64,000 nt of DNA from Tenacibaculum sp. MAR_2010_89. GTDB taxonomy: Bacteria; Bacteroidota; Bacteroidia; Flavobacteriales; Flavobacteriaceae. The DNA is taken from positions 1,364,001 through 1,428,000 of the forward strand of contig NZ_FNUB01000005.1 of the NCBI RefSeq assembly GCF_900105985.1, in the 5' to 3' direction. The position numbers and the translations under genes are program-made. Below the pieces are notes generated by a model that did no database searches, was not told the DNA's origin, and saw nothing but the letters and a program-made list of their open reading frames with translations. Positions 53,025 through 61,763 of this stretch are shown in pieces; position 1 is the stretch's first letter; every line of letters starts with the position of its first letter.

Positions 53025-54002
53025 ATGAAACGCTTTTTATCCTTTCTTTTGAAGCTTGTATTACTATTAACTGTAATCTTTATAATTTTCTTTTATTGGG
53101 CATCTTCTTCAACAAAAGAGAAATCTAGTTATGCTGAATTGCTTCAAAACGAGTACTCTACAATAAAAGATAATGATTCTATATATAGTATTGTAACTTA
53201 TAATATTGGATATTTAAGCGGAATGACAAATAATAGAGCAGTAGCTAAATCAAAAGAACTATTTGATACTAATTTGAAGAAAGTTATTAAGGAAATAAAA
53301 AATGTGAATCCAGATATTATAGCATTTCAAGAAATAGATTACAATGCTTCACGTTCATATGAAGTTAATCAAGAAGAAGAAATAGCAAAATTAGGATATA
53401 ATTACGTAGCTAGAGGTGTTAATTGGGATGAACGCTATTTACCTTTTCCGTATTGGCCACCAAGCATGCATTTTGGAAAAGTAGTTTCTGGACAATCTAT
53501 ACTAAGCAAGTATCCATTAAAAGAATATAAAAGAGTTGTTTTAGAAAGGGTTTCTGATAACCCTTTTTATAGAGATGCTTTTTATTTAGATAGATTATTA
53601 CAAATAACTAAAGTAGTTATTGAAGATAAAGAAGTGGTATTAATGAATGTACACTTAGAAGCTTTTGATAAAAAAACAAGAGGAAATCAATTACAAAAAG
53701 TAATACAATTATTTAAAAAATATTCTAAAACAAACCCAACAATTTTATTAGGTGATTTTAATAGTGATCCAAAATATAAAAATGCATTAATTAAACAAGT
53801 TTTTAAGATTCCAAATATTGGTAATGCTGCTTTTTTAGATACTAAATATGAAATGACTTTTGATACAAAAGATCCTTTTGAGCGATTAGACTACATTTTT
53901 TACACAAAAAACACGATAGAATATATAAAAGGAAAAGTATTGAAAGAATTTGGTCAATCGTCTGATCATCTGCCTGTTGAGATGAGTTTTAAACTGAGAT
54001 AA
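53025..54002 (+). CDS. endonuclease/exonuclease/phosphatase-family protein
   Basis: 325 residues from MKRFLSFLLKLVLLL, with an N-terminal membrane anchor (about 3-24), then an EEP domain. Motifs: YNIGYLSG, DIIAFQEID (metal glutamate), VVLMNVHLEAF, ILLGDFNSDP and the C-terminal SSDHLPVEM catalytic histidine. Probably an extracytoplasmic phosphodiesterase or nuclease; membrane-lipid phosphodiesterases share this form. Substrate unknown. Confidence 0.82.
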   Translation: MKRFLSFLLKLVLLLTVIFIIFFYWASSSTKEKSSYAELLQNEYSTIKDNDSIYSIVTYNIGYLSGMTNNRAVAKSKELFDTNLKKVIKEIKNVNPDIIAFQEIDYNASRSYEVNQEEEIAKLGYNYVARGVNWDERYLPFPYWPPSMHFGKVVSGQSILSKYPLKEYKRVVLERVSDNPFYRDAFYLDRLLQITKVVIEDKEVVLMNVHLEAFDKKTRGNQLQKVIQLFKKYSKTNPTILLGDFNSDPKYKNALIKQVFKIPNIGNAAFLDTKYEMTFDTKDPFERLDYIFYTKNTIEYIKGKVLKEFGQSSDHLPVEMSFKLR

Positions 54003-54110
54003 AAGTAGGTTTTATTTTGTTTTATTTAAAAAAAGTAAAATAATGTTAGGATATTAAAAATTAATTTTAAAATATTTGTACTCGTAAAAGTTCAAACACT
54101 TATTGACGAT

Positions 54111-54244
54111 GTTATCAAGAAAGGTGGAGGGATTAGACCCTGTGAAACCTTAGCAACCCTTTGCGCAATGCAAAGAAGGTGCTAAATTCTACCAAAACAT
54201 TACTTCATTTTAAATTTAGAAGTAATAATAAACGGATAGATAAC
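54111..54244 (+). promoter_or_regulatory. SAM-I (S-box) riboswitch
   Basis: Conserved S-box core: GTTATCAAGAAAGGTGGAGG, then AGACCCTGTGAAACCTTAGC, AACC, a variable P3 hairpin (TTTGCGCAATGCAAAG), AAGGTGCTAAATTCTACC, and a P4 hairpin ATTACTTC...GAAGTAAT. The helix closes with GATAAC (54239-54244) pairing with GTTATC (54111-54116). It lies 128 nt upstream of metY. High SAM should switch off the methionine-synthesis genes downstream. Confidence 0.92.
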
Positions 54245-54306
54245 CCAAGAGAAGTTTCTAAATTCAAGAAACATCTTAATTCTTAATAACATTTTTCTAG
54301 TAAGCA

Positions 54307-54342
54307 ACATCTTTTAAAGATGTGTTTTGGCTTTTGTTTTAA
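54307..54342 (+). terminator. candidate riboswitch expression-platform hairpin
   Basis: ACATCTTT-T-AAAGATGT (54307-54323) followed by GTTTTGGCTTTTGTTTT and more T-rich sequence, 30 nt before metY. An upstream AAACATCTTAA (54269-54279) could compete with the left arm, giving an antiterminator. Stem is short; translation control is the alternative. Confidence 0.4.
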
Positions 54343-54371
54343 TTTTTTTATTAACTCAAAAAACAAGAAAA

Positions 54372-55664
54372 ATGAGTACACAAAAATTTGCAACTAATGC
54401 GTTGCACGCAGGACATGATGTTAAACAAACAGGTGGAACAAGAGCTGTTCCTATTTATCAAACAACATCATATGTTTTTAATGATTCTGATCATGCAGCA
54501 AATCTATTTTCATTAAAAGAATTAGGATTTATTTATACACGTTTAAATAATCCAACAAATCAAATTTTACAAGATCGTCTAGCAGCTATTGAAGGCGGTA
54601 CAGGAGCTGTTGTTTTTGCTTCAGGAACTGCAGCAATTTCAACAGGGTTATTAACTTTGTTAAAAGCAGGTGATCATATTGTAGCATCAAGTAGTTTATA
54701 TGGAGGAACCTATAATTTATTAAGCGTTACATTACCAAGATTAGGAATTACAACTACATTTGTTGATGCTTCAAATCCTGAAAATTTTGAAAAAGCAGTA
54801 CAAGAAAATACAAGAGCATTTTTTGTTGAATCATTGGGGAATCCAAAATTAGACGTATTAGACTTAAGAGGAATTTCTGTATATGCAAAAAAAGCAGAAG
54901 TCCCTTTTATTGTTGACAATACGGTAGCAACACCTGCATTATTAAATCCAATAGAACATGGAGCAAATATTGTAATTCATTCACTTACAAAATATATTGG
55001 AGGTCAAGGAAACTCTTTAGGAGGTGCAATTATTGATGCTGGAACTTTTAACTGGGCAAATGGAAAATTTCCTGAGTTTACTGAACCTTCAGCTGGTTAC
55101 CATGGATTGGTATATCATGAAGCATTAGGAGTAGCATCTTATACATTTAAATTAATTTTAGAAGGATTACGAGATTTTGGAGGAGCATTAAGTCCAACAA
55201 ATGCTTTTCAAATAATTCAAGGATTGGAAACATTAGAAGTTCGTATTCAAAAGCATAGCGAAAATGCTTTAGAGTTAGCTAAATGGTTAGAAAATCAAGA
55301 AGAAGTATCATGGGTAAACTATCCTGGTTTAGCAACTAGTAAATATAAATCATTATCAGATTTATATTTACCTAAAGGACAAAGTGGTATTGTAACTTTC
55401 GGATTAAAAGGAGGATATGAAGCGGCAAAAACAGTAGCAAATACTACAAAGTTATTTTCACTGTTAGCAAACATAGGAGACACTAAATCTTTAATTATCC
55501 ATCCGGCAAGTACTACTCATCAGCAATTGAGTGAAGAAGCTCAAGAAAATGCAGGAGTAACAAAAGACTTAATTCGTTTATCAGTAGGGATAGAAAATAT
55601 TGATGATTTACAAACTGATTTAAAAGAAGCTTTTACTAAAATTCCTCAAGAAGATTTAGTTTAA
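54372..55664 (+). CDS. metY: O-acetylhomoserine sulfhydrylase
   Basis: 430-residue PLP-dependent Cys/Met-metabolism enzyme that joins O-acetylhomoserine and sulfide to homocysteine. Start chosen at MSTQKFATNALHAGHD (family N-terminus); the in-frame upstream extension covers the T-rich hairpin. PLP lysine in HSLTKYIGGQGNSLGG; other motifs FIYTRLNNPT, VVFASGTAA, PFIVDNTVATP. Length fits the long MetY form. First gene behind the SAM-I riboswitch. Confidence 0.92.
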   Translation: MSTQKFATNALHAGHDVKQTGGTRAVPIYQTTSYVFNDSDHAANLFSLKELGFIYTRLNNPTNQILQDRLAAIEGGTGAVVFASGTAAISTGLLTLLKAGDHIVASSSLYGGTYNLLSVTLPRLGITTTFVDASNPENFEKAVQENTRAFFVESLGNPKLDVLDLRGISVYAKKAEVPFIVDNTVATPALLNPIEHGANIVIHSLTKYIGGQGNSLGGAIIDAGTFNWANGKFPEFTEPSAGYHGLVYHEALGVASYTFKLILEGLRDFGGALSPTNAFQIIQGLETLEVRIQKHSENALELAKWLENQEEVSWVNYPGLATSKYKSLSDLYLPKGQSGIVTFGLKGGYEAAKTVANTTKLFSLLANIGDTKSLIIHPASTTHQQLSEEAQENAGVTKDLIRLSVGIENIDDLQTDLKEAFTKIPQEDLV

Positions 55665-55684
55665 AAAAGAAGTTAAAGGAAATC

Positions 55685-58600
55685 ATGAGTATTAAAGAAA
55701 AATTAAATCACCTAACTATTTTTAGTTGTATTACAGATAGTGGTGCTCAGTTTACTAATTTACCGTTAAGTTATCAGTTGTTTGGTAAAAAACTGGGTAC
55801 TGCTCCTGTGATTTTAATAAACCATGCGCTAACAGGAAACAGCAATGTAGCCGGAAAAGAGGGATGGTGGAAAGAATTAGTTGGAAATGAAAGAGTAATA
55901 GATACCAATGTGTATACGATACTTTGTTTCAATATACCAGGAAACGGATTTGATGATTTTTTAATTGACGATTATAAAAGTTTTGTAGCTCGTGATATAG
56001 CTAAAATATTTTTAGAGGGATTAAAATTATTAAAAATAGAAAAGCTTTTTGCTTTAATAGGAGGTTCTTTAGGAGGTGGAATAGCATGGGAAATGGTAGT
56101 TTTAAATCCTAAAATAACTGAGCATTTTATACCTGTAGCTACAGATTGGAAATCAACCGATTGGTTAATTGCTAATTGTCAAATACAAGAGCAGTTTTTA
56201 GTAAATTCTAGTAACCCTGTTCATGATGCTCGTATGCATGCAATGTTATGCTATCGTACACCAGAATCTTTTAAAAAACGTTTTCAACGATCTAAAAATG
56301 AAGAACTACAAATTTTTAATGTAGAAAGTTGGTTACTTCACCATGGAAAAAAATTACAAGAGCGTTATCAGTTAGCTTCTTATAAATTGATGAATCAATT
56401 GTTAAAAACAATTGATGTAACCAAAGGTAAAAAAGGAAGTAATGTATTAGAAACGATTGAAGGAGATATTCATATTGTTGGTGTAGATTCTGATTTGTTT
56501 TTCACTGCGGAAGAAAATAGAGAAACACATAAAGAGTTAGCATTAGTAAATTCAAATGTAACCTATAACGAAATAAATTCTGATCATGGACATGATGCAT
56601 TTTTGATGGAACATGATCAATTAGAAAAAATTATTGAACCAATATTCAATAAAAATTCAAAAAATAAAAAAATGAAAATTTTAAAATTTGGAGGAAAATC
56701 TTTATCTAACGAAGGGATACATAATGTAGTATCTATTATAGAGCAAAAGATTAATGAAGGAGAAAAGGTGGCTGTTGTAGTTTCTGCAAGAGGGAACGCA
56801 ACAGATACATTAGAAGAGCTATTAGTTAAGGCATCAAAAAATGAAACATATTTAGAACAACTAGAAGCATTTAAATATGAACAGTCACAAATTACACCAT
56901 TAGTTGATTTTTCAAAAGAGTTTACTAGGTTAGAAAAACTATTTGAAGGAGTAAGTTTATTAGGAGATTTTAGTGATAAAATAAAGGATGAAGTTTTAGC
57001 ACAAGGAGAATTATTGTCTATAAAAACAGTAGCTGAGTTACTAGAACAAAAAGGAATTAACACTAAAGCTACTGATGCTAGAGGATTATTAAAGACTGAT
57101 AAAAATTTGGGTAATGCTCAAACAGTTCTTGATGTTTCAAAAGAAAATGTAAAAAAACATTTCAAAGAATTTAATGGAACTACCGTTAATATAGTAACAG
57201 GGTTTATAGCTTCTAATACAAAAAATGAAACAACAACACTGGGTAGAAATGGAAGTAATTATACAGCTTCGCTCTTAGCAAATTATTTAGATGCTGAAGA
57301 ATTGCAAAACTATACTCATGTTGATGGAATATTTACAGCAAACCCAGATTTAGTAGAAGATGCAAAAAAAATAGAAGAGTTATCTTTTTCTGAAGCAAAT
57401 GAATTAGCCAATTTTGGGGCAAACATTTTACATGCAAAAACAATTATTCCATTGTTAGAGAAAAATATAAATCTACGTATTTTAAATACATTTAACCCTG
57501 AAGATAAAGGAACTTTAATCACAGCTAAATCAAGTTCTAAGGGTATTAAATCATTATCTGTATTAGATAAAGTAGCTTTACTAAACTTTGAAGGAAGAGG
57601 TTTATTGGGTAAGGTAGGTGTTGATGCTCGTATTTTTAAAGCATTAAGTAGCCAGGATATAAGTGTTAGTATTATTTCGCAAGGATCTTCTGAAAGAGGC
57701 ATTGGATTAGTAGTTGATAAGGATAAATCAGAAGAGGCAGTTAAAGTATTAGAGCAAGAATTTGAAAGTGATTTATTATCTAAAGACGTGAATCAAATAT
57801 CTATTATTGATGATGTTTCAGTAATTTCAATAATAGGACAAGATTTGAGTGAATTTCATCACCCTTATAATGCCTTGATTAAAAATCAAATTGTTCCTTT
57901 ATTATTTAATAATACAATTACGGGTAAAAATGTTAGTCTAGTAGTTAAAAAAGAAGAATTACATAAAGCAGTTAATGTAATTCATGGACAAGTTTTTGGA
58001 GTTGCAAAAAAGATAAATATAGCAGTATTTGGAAAAGGATTGGTTGGTGGAACGTTAATAGATCAAATTTTAGAGAGTGCTAAAGCTATTTTAGATAGAC
58101 GTAAAGTTCAATTAAATGTTTTTGCTATAGCAAACTCCAAAAAAGTAGTATTAACAAAAACTGGAGTTACCAAAAATTGGGAAAAAGAGTTAGAAAATAG
58201 TGAGAACAATTTACAAACTGTAGATGCTGTAATAGCTTATGCTAAGAAACATCATTTAGAAAACTTAATAGCAGTAGATAATACAGCTAGTAAAGGTTTT
58301 ATAGATAATTATATTCCACTAGTAGAAGCTGGTTTTGACTTAGTTTCGTCAAATAAAATTGCAAATACTGTATCATATGATTTTTATAAAAAGTTACGAA
58401 AAACACTAGATATTAATAAGAAAAATTATTTATATGAAACGAATGTAGGAGCAGGATTACCTTTAATTGATACTATAAAGTTACTGCATGATTCTGGAGA
58501 GAATATAACAAGAATTAGAGGTGTTTTTTCGGGTTCATTAAGTTATTTGTTTAATAAGTTTTCATCTGAAAAGGTAGAGTTTTCAGAGGTGTTACAAGAA

Positions 58601-59089
58601 GCTATAGATAGTGGATTTACCGAGCCAGATCCAAGAGAGGATTTATGTGGAAATGATGTGGCAAGAAAATTATTAATCTTAGCTAGGGAATTAGATTTAG
58701 AAAATGAATTTGATGATATTACAATAGAGAATTTAATTCCTAAAGAATTCAGAAAAATATCATCTGAAGAGTTTTTGTCAAGCTTAGAAAAATTAAGCCC
58801 TATTTTTCAAAAATTAAAAGAGGAACAAGAAGAAAATCATGTGTTAAGATACATAGGTGATTTATATGGAGATTTATCACAAACAAAAGGAAAGTTAGAT
58901 GTAAAATTAGTTTCTGTACCTGTTAGTTCTCCTTTAGGAAGTTTAAAAGGATCTGATGCTATTTTTGAAATTTACACAGAATCTTATGGAGAACAACCTA
59001 TTGTAATTCAAGGAGCAGGTGCTGGTGCAAAAGTAACTGCAAGAGGAGTATTTGGAGATATTCTACGATTGACAAAAAGCAATAACTAG
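55685..59089 (+). CDS. MetX-like acetyltransferase / aspartokinase / homoserine dehydrogenase fusion
   Basis: 1134-residue three-part enzyme. Residues about 1-325: MetX-type homoserine O-acetyltransferase, alpha/beta fold, nucleophile Ser128 in GGSLGGG, Asp268 in VGVDSDLFF, His303 in HGHDAF. About 330-770: aspartate kinase, KFGGKS (usually KFGGTS), TTLGRNGSNYTASLLA, HVDGIFTANP, FGANILHAKT, then ACT domains. About 776-1134: homoserine dehydrogenase, GKGLVGG, NKIANT, ETNVGAGLPLIDTI, TEPDPREDLCGNDVARK. It joins the first, a middle and the acetylation step from aspartate toward methionine. Met330 could be an internal start. 20 nt after metY under the SAM riboswitch. Confidence 0.92.
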   Translation: MSIKEKLNHLTIFSCITDSGAQFTNLPLSYQLFGKKLGTAPVILINHALTGNSNVAGKEGWWKELVGNERVIDTNVYTILCFNIPGNGFDDFLIDDYKSFVARDIAKIFLEGLKLLKIEKLFALIGGSLGGGIAWEMVVLNPKITEHFIPVATDWKSTDWLIANCQIQEQFLVNSSNPVHDARMHAMLCYRTPESFKKRFQRSKNEELQIFNVESWLLHHGKKLQERYQLASYKLMNQLLKTIDVTKGKKGSNVLETIEGDIHIVGVDSDLFFTAEENRETHKELALVNSNVTYNEINSDHGHDAFLMEHDQLEKIIEPIFNKNSKNKKMKILKFGGKSLSNEGIHNVVSIIEQKINEGEKVAVVVSARGNATDTLEELLVKASKNETYLEQLEAFKYEQSQITPLVDFSKEFTRLEKLFEGVSLLGDFSDKIKDEVLAQGELLSIKTVAELLEQKGINTKATDARGLLKTDKNLGNAQTVLDVSKENVKKHFKEFNGTTVNIVTGFIASNTKNETTTLGRNGSNYTASLLANYLDAEELQNYTHVDGIFTANPDLVEDAKKIEELSFSEANELANFGANILHAKTIIPLLEKNINLRILNTFNPEDKGTLITAKSSSKGIKSLSVLDKVALLNFEGRGLLGKVGVDARIFKALSSQDISVSIISQGSSERGIGLVVDKDKSEEAVKVLEQEFESDLLSKDVNQISIIDDVSVISIIGQDLSEFHHPYNALIKNQIVPLLFNNTITGKNVSLVVKKEELHKAVNVIHGQVFGVAKKINIAVFGKGLVGGTLIDQILESAKAILDRRKVQLNVFAIANSKKVVLTKTGVTKNWEKELENSENNLQTVDAVIAYAKKHHLENLIAVDNTASKGFIDNYIPLVEAGFDLVSSNKIANTVSYDFYKKLRKTLDINKKNYLYETNVGAGLPLIDTIKLLHDSGENITRIRGVFSGSLSYLFNKFSSEKVEFSEVLQEAIDSGFTEPDPREDLCGNDVARKLLILARELDLENEFDDITIENLIPKEFRKISSEEFLSSLEKLSPIFQKLKEEQEENHVLRYIGDLYGDLSQTKGKLDVKLVSVPVSSPLGSLKGSDAIFEIYTESYGEQPIVIQGAGAGAKVTARGVFGDILRLTKSNN

Positions 59090-59150
59090 GCATTAAACGT
59101 CATTAAAATATAAAAGATCAAAAATATTTTAGATCTATAAAAAAATAAAT

Positions 59151-60317
59151 ATGAGTAAAAAATTTGAAACACAAGCTATTCGTACACAAACAGAACGATC
59201 GCAATTTTCTGAACATTCAACACCTTTATACCTAACATCAAGTTTTGTATTTGATGATGCTGAAGATATGAGAGCTTCTTTTGCTGAAGAAAAAGAAAAA
59301 AATTTATATAGTAGATTCTCTAACCCAAATACAACTGAGTTTGTAAATAAAGTGGTTGCAATGGAAGGTGCTGAAGCTGGTTATGCTTTTGCAACAGGAA
59401 TGGCAGCTGTGTTTTCAACTTTTGGAGCTTTATTAAATGCTGGTGACCATATTGTTTCATGCAGGTCAGTATTTGGATCAACTCATAGTTTGTTTACTAA
59501 GTATTTACCTAAATGGAATATTGAAACCAGTTATTTTAAAATTTCTGAACCTGAAAAAATTGAAAGTTTAATTAAATCAAACACTAAGGTTTTATATGCG
59601 GAAACTCCAACAAATCCTGCTGTAGATATTTTAGATCTTGAAATACTTGGTGCTATAGCTAAAAAGCATAACTTATTGTTAATCATTGATAATTGTTTTG
59701 CAACACCTTATTTGCAAAATCCAATCAAGTTTGGAGCAGATTTAGTTATTCATTCAGCAACAAAATTAATAGACGGGCAAGGAAGAGTTTTAGGTGGTAT
59801 TACAGTTGGTAAAGCTGATTTGATTAGAGAAATTTATCTTTTTTCAAGAAATACTGGGCCGGCAATGTCTCCATTTAATGCTTGGGTGTTGTCAAAAAGT
59901 TTAGAAACATTGGCTATAAGAGTTGAAAAACATTGCGAAAATGCGTTAAAAGTAGCTCAGTTTTTAGAAAAAGAATCAAAAGTAAACTTAGTAAAATATC
60001 CTTTTTTAAAATCACACCCTCAATATGAAACAGCCAAGAAGCAAATGCGTTTAGGAGGAAATATTGTAGCTTTTGAAATTAAAGGTGGAATTGAAGCCGG
60101 AAGAAAATTTTTGAATAATATAAAAATGTGTTCATTATCAGCGAATTTAGGAGATACGAGGACGATAGTTACACATCCAGCTTCAACAACACATAGTAAA
60201 TTAAGTATAGAAGATAGGTTAGAAGTTGGTATTACTGACGGTTTGGTACGATGTTCTATTGGTTTAGAAAATGTAGAAGATGTTATTAATGATTTAAATC
60301 AAGCATTAAATAATTAG
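59151..60317 (+). CDS. metZ: O-acetyl/succinylhomoserine sulfhydrylase (MetZ-type)
   Basis: 388-residue trans-sulfuration family PLP enzyme, shorter than and distinct from metY in this cluster. PLP lysine in HSATKLIDGQGRVLGG; other motifs LYSRFSNPNT, GYAFATGMAA, LLIIDNCFATPYLQ. Homologues take activated homoserine and sulfide (or cysteine). Two such enzymes in one cluster suggests different partners or conditions. 61 nt after the fusion gene. Confidence 0.88.
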   Translation: MSKKFETQAIRTQTERSQFSEHSTPLYLTSSFVFDDAEDMRASFAEEKEKNLYSRFSNPNTTEFVNKVVAMEGAEAGYAFATGMAAVFSTFGALLNAGDHIVSCRSVFGSTHSLFTKYLPKWNIETSYFKISEPEKIESLIKSNTKVLYAETPTNPAVDILDLEILGAIAKKHNLLLIIDNCFATPYLQNPIKFGADLVIHSATKLIDGQGRVLGGITVGKADLIREIYLFSRNTGPAMSPFNAWVLSKSLETLAIRVEKHCENALKVAQFLEKESKVNLVKYPFLKSHPQYETAKKQMRLGGNIVAFEIKGGIEAGRKFLNNIKMCSLSANLGDTRTIVTHPASTTHSKLSIEDRLEVGITDGLVRCSIGLENVEDVINDLNQALNN

Positions 60318-60339
60318 AAAATAAATAAAAGTAAAAGTG

Positions 60340-60347
60340 TATTTTTG
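60340..60347 (+). promoter_or_regulatory. -7 box abutting the Rrf2 regulator start
   Basis: TATTTTTG, exact TAnnTTTG match, ending only four nt before the ATG at 60352, so this transcript would be leaderless. No clear TTG -33. Confidence 0.45.
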
Positions 60348-60351
60348 TAAT

Positions 60352-60759
60352 ATGCTTTCTAAAAAAACTAAATACGGAATAAAGGCGATGACTTTTATAG
60401 CTAGGCAAGAGCCTGGTAGTAAAGTACAAATAGCAACTATTTCAGAAAAAGAAAATATTTCTCATAAGTTTTTAGAAAGTATATTACTTACCTTACGTAA
60501 AGCTGGAATTTTAGGAGCAAAAAAAGGAAAGGGTGGTGGATATTATTTGCTAAAAGAAGCAGGTACTATTAAAATGACTGAAGTCATTAGAACTCTTGAA
60601 GGTCCTATAGCTATGGTTCCTTGTGTTAGTTTGAATTATTATGAAAAATGTGACGACTGCCCAGATGAGGATGCATGTTCAGTACATAAATTAATGATTC
60701 AAGTAAGAGATAACACCTTACAAGTATTACGTAATACTACACTTGCTGATCTTGTTTAG
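60352..60759 (+). CDS. Rrf2-family transcription regulator
   Basis: 135 residues. Winged helix (about 1-80; MLSKKTKYGIKAMTFIARQ, HKFLESILLTLRKAGILGAKKG, GGGYYLL) and a cysteine-rich end with Cys91, Cys100, Cys103, Cys109 and nearby His112, similar in placement to IscR's [2Fe-2S] ligands. The position between met and cys genes points to control of sulfur assimilation (CymR/IscR-like), by inference. Start at 60352 chosen since an in-frame ATG five codons upstream lies across the -7 box. Confidence 0.85.
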   Translation: MLSKKTKYGIKAMTFIARQEPGSKVQIATISEKENISHKFLESILLTLRKAGILGAKKGKGGGYYLLKEAGTIKMTEVIRTLEGPIAMVPCVSLNYYEKCDDCPDEDACSVHKLMIQVRDNTLQVLRNTTLADLV

Positions 60760-60804
60760 ATAGTTACAAATATTATCTTATTGTTAAAAATTTAATTTTT
60801 TTCT

Positions 60805-60833
60805 TTGATATTAATAATCAGTATGTATATTTG
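60805..60833 (+). promoter_or_regulatory. promoter of the cys operon
   Basis: TTG at 60805-60807, 18-nt spacer, TATATTTG at 60826-60833: the best complete Bacteroidota promoter in the window. 44 nt before the DUF2061 ATG. Confidence 0.7.
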
Positions 60834-60849
60834 TCAACTTAAAACCTAG

Positions 60850-60864
60850 TATTCCGATAGGGTA
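60850..60864 (+). promoter_or_regulatory. candidate operator of the cys operon
   Basis: TATTCCGATAGGGTA, an imperfect dyad (TTCC-GATA-GGGT) 16 nt after the -7 box, in the 5' leader where a bound repressor would block transcription. The ATTCC...GG form recalls CymR-type (Rrf2) sites in Firmicutes, and an Rrf2 gene lies directly upstream; binding is inferred. Confidence 0.45.
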
Positions 60865-60877
60865 AAGGTATTTTAAA

Positions 60878-61132
60878 ATGATTGTAGAACAAATAATAGA
60901 AAATAAAGCAAATTTTAACGCAGATAAGCGTTCAGAAAAGCCTATAAGAAGTATAGTTAAATCAATTAGTTGGCGAGTAGTTGGAACGATTGATACCATT
61001 CTTATTTCTTGGGTAATAACTGGAGAGGTGAAAACAGCTTTTTCTATAGGAGCGATTGAATTAGGAACAAAAATGATATTGTATTTTTTTCATGAAAGAG
61101 CTTGGAATAATATTAAATGGGGTAAAAAATGA
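60878..61132 (+). CDS. DUF2061 membrane protein
   Basis: 84 residues with the DUF2061 pattern: RSIVKSISWRVVGTIDTILISW, TGEVKTAFSIGAIELGTKM, YFFHERAWNNIKWG, with two transmembrane helices (about 36-50 and 55-73). Known in sulfate-assimilation operons but function unknown, sometimes proposed to help sulfate or sulfite transport (inference). Overlaps cysH by four bases, so coupled. Confidence 0.85.
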   Translation: MIVEQIIENKANFNADKRSEKPIRSIVKSISWRVVGTIDTILISWVITGEVKTAFSIGAIELGTKMILYFFHERAWNNIKWGKK

Positions 61133-61752
61133 GTATAGAAACAATTGATTTAGCAGCAATAAATAACCAATTAAAAGGTAAGTCACCACAAGAAATTGTA
61201 GCATGGGCTTTGTCTGTGGCAACTAAACCAGTGGTAACAACAAACTTTAGACCGTATGAAGGTGCTATTCTACATTTAGTAGCAGCATTAAAAAAAGATG
61301 TAAAGGTGGTTTGGTGCGATACAGGTTACAATACTCCACAAACATATAAACATGCAGAAGAGTTAATAGCAAATTTAAAACTTAATATTCATTTGTATGT
61401 GCCTAAGCAAACCGTAGCTCATAGAGATATTACTTTAGGATTACCTACAATTGAAGATCCAAATCATACAGTTTTTACGGAACAAGTAAAGTTAGAGCCT
61501 TTTAAAAGAGCAATGGATGAGCATAATCCAGATGTTTGGTTTACTAATTTAAGAAAAGGTCAAACAGCTTTTAGAGATAGTATTGATATTGTATCAAAAA
61601 GTAAAGACGGAAAGTTAAAAATAAGTCCATTTTATAATTGGTCAGATAATGAGTTGGATACTTATTTGGAAGAAAATAATTTACCAAATGAATTCAAATA
61701 TTTTGATCCAACTAAAGTAGAAAGTAATAGAGAGTGTGGTTTACATATATAA
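61129..61752 (+). CDS. cysH: phosphoadenosine/adenosine phosphosulfate reductase
   Basis: 207-residue PP-loop reductase that turns (P)APS into sulfite. Features: TTNFRPYEGAILHLVA, VVWCDTGYNTPQTYKHAEEL, WFTNLRKGQTAFR and the C-terminal catalytic RECGLHI. Only the final cysteine is present; the two extra Cys pairs that bind 4Fe-4S in APS reductases are missing, which favours the PAPS-type form. However no cysC kinase is seen in the window. Followed by cysD after an 11-nt gap. Confidence 0.88.
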   Translation: MSIETIDLAAINNQLKGKSPQEIVAWALSVATKPVVTTNFRPYEGAILHLVAALKKDVKVVWCDTGYNTPQTYKHAEELIANLKLNIHLYVPKQTVAHRDITLGLPTIEDPNHTVFTEQVKLEPFKRAMDEHNPDVWFTNLRKGQTAFRDSIDIVSKSKDGKLKISPFYNWSDNELDTYLEENNLPNEFKYFDPTKVESNRECGLHI

Positions 61753-61763
61753 AAAATATGATT

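Noticed and set aside
54327..54371. Upstream ATG for metY
   Set aside because: It lies in the T-rich riboswitch platform and adds a non-homologous hydrophobic stretch.
56617..57702. Reverse-strand open frames in the fusion gene
   Set aside because: Antisense shadows of the aspartokinase part, with no ribosome-binding or promoter signal.
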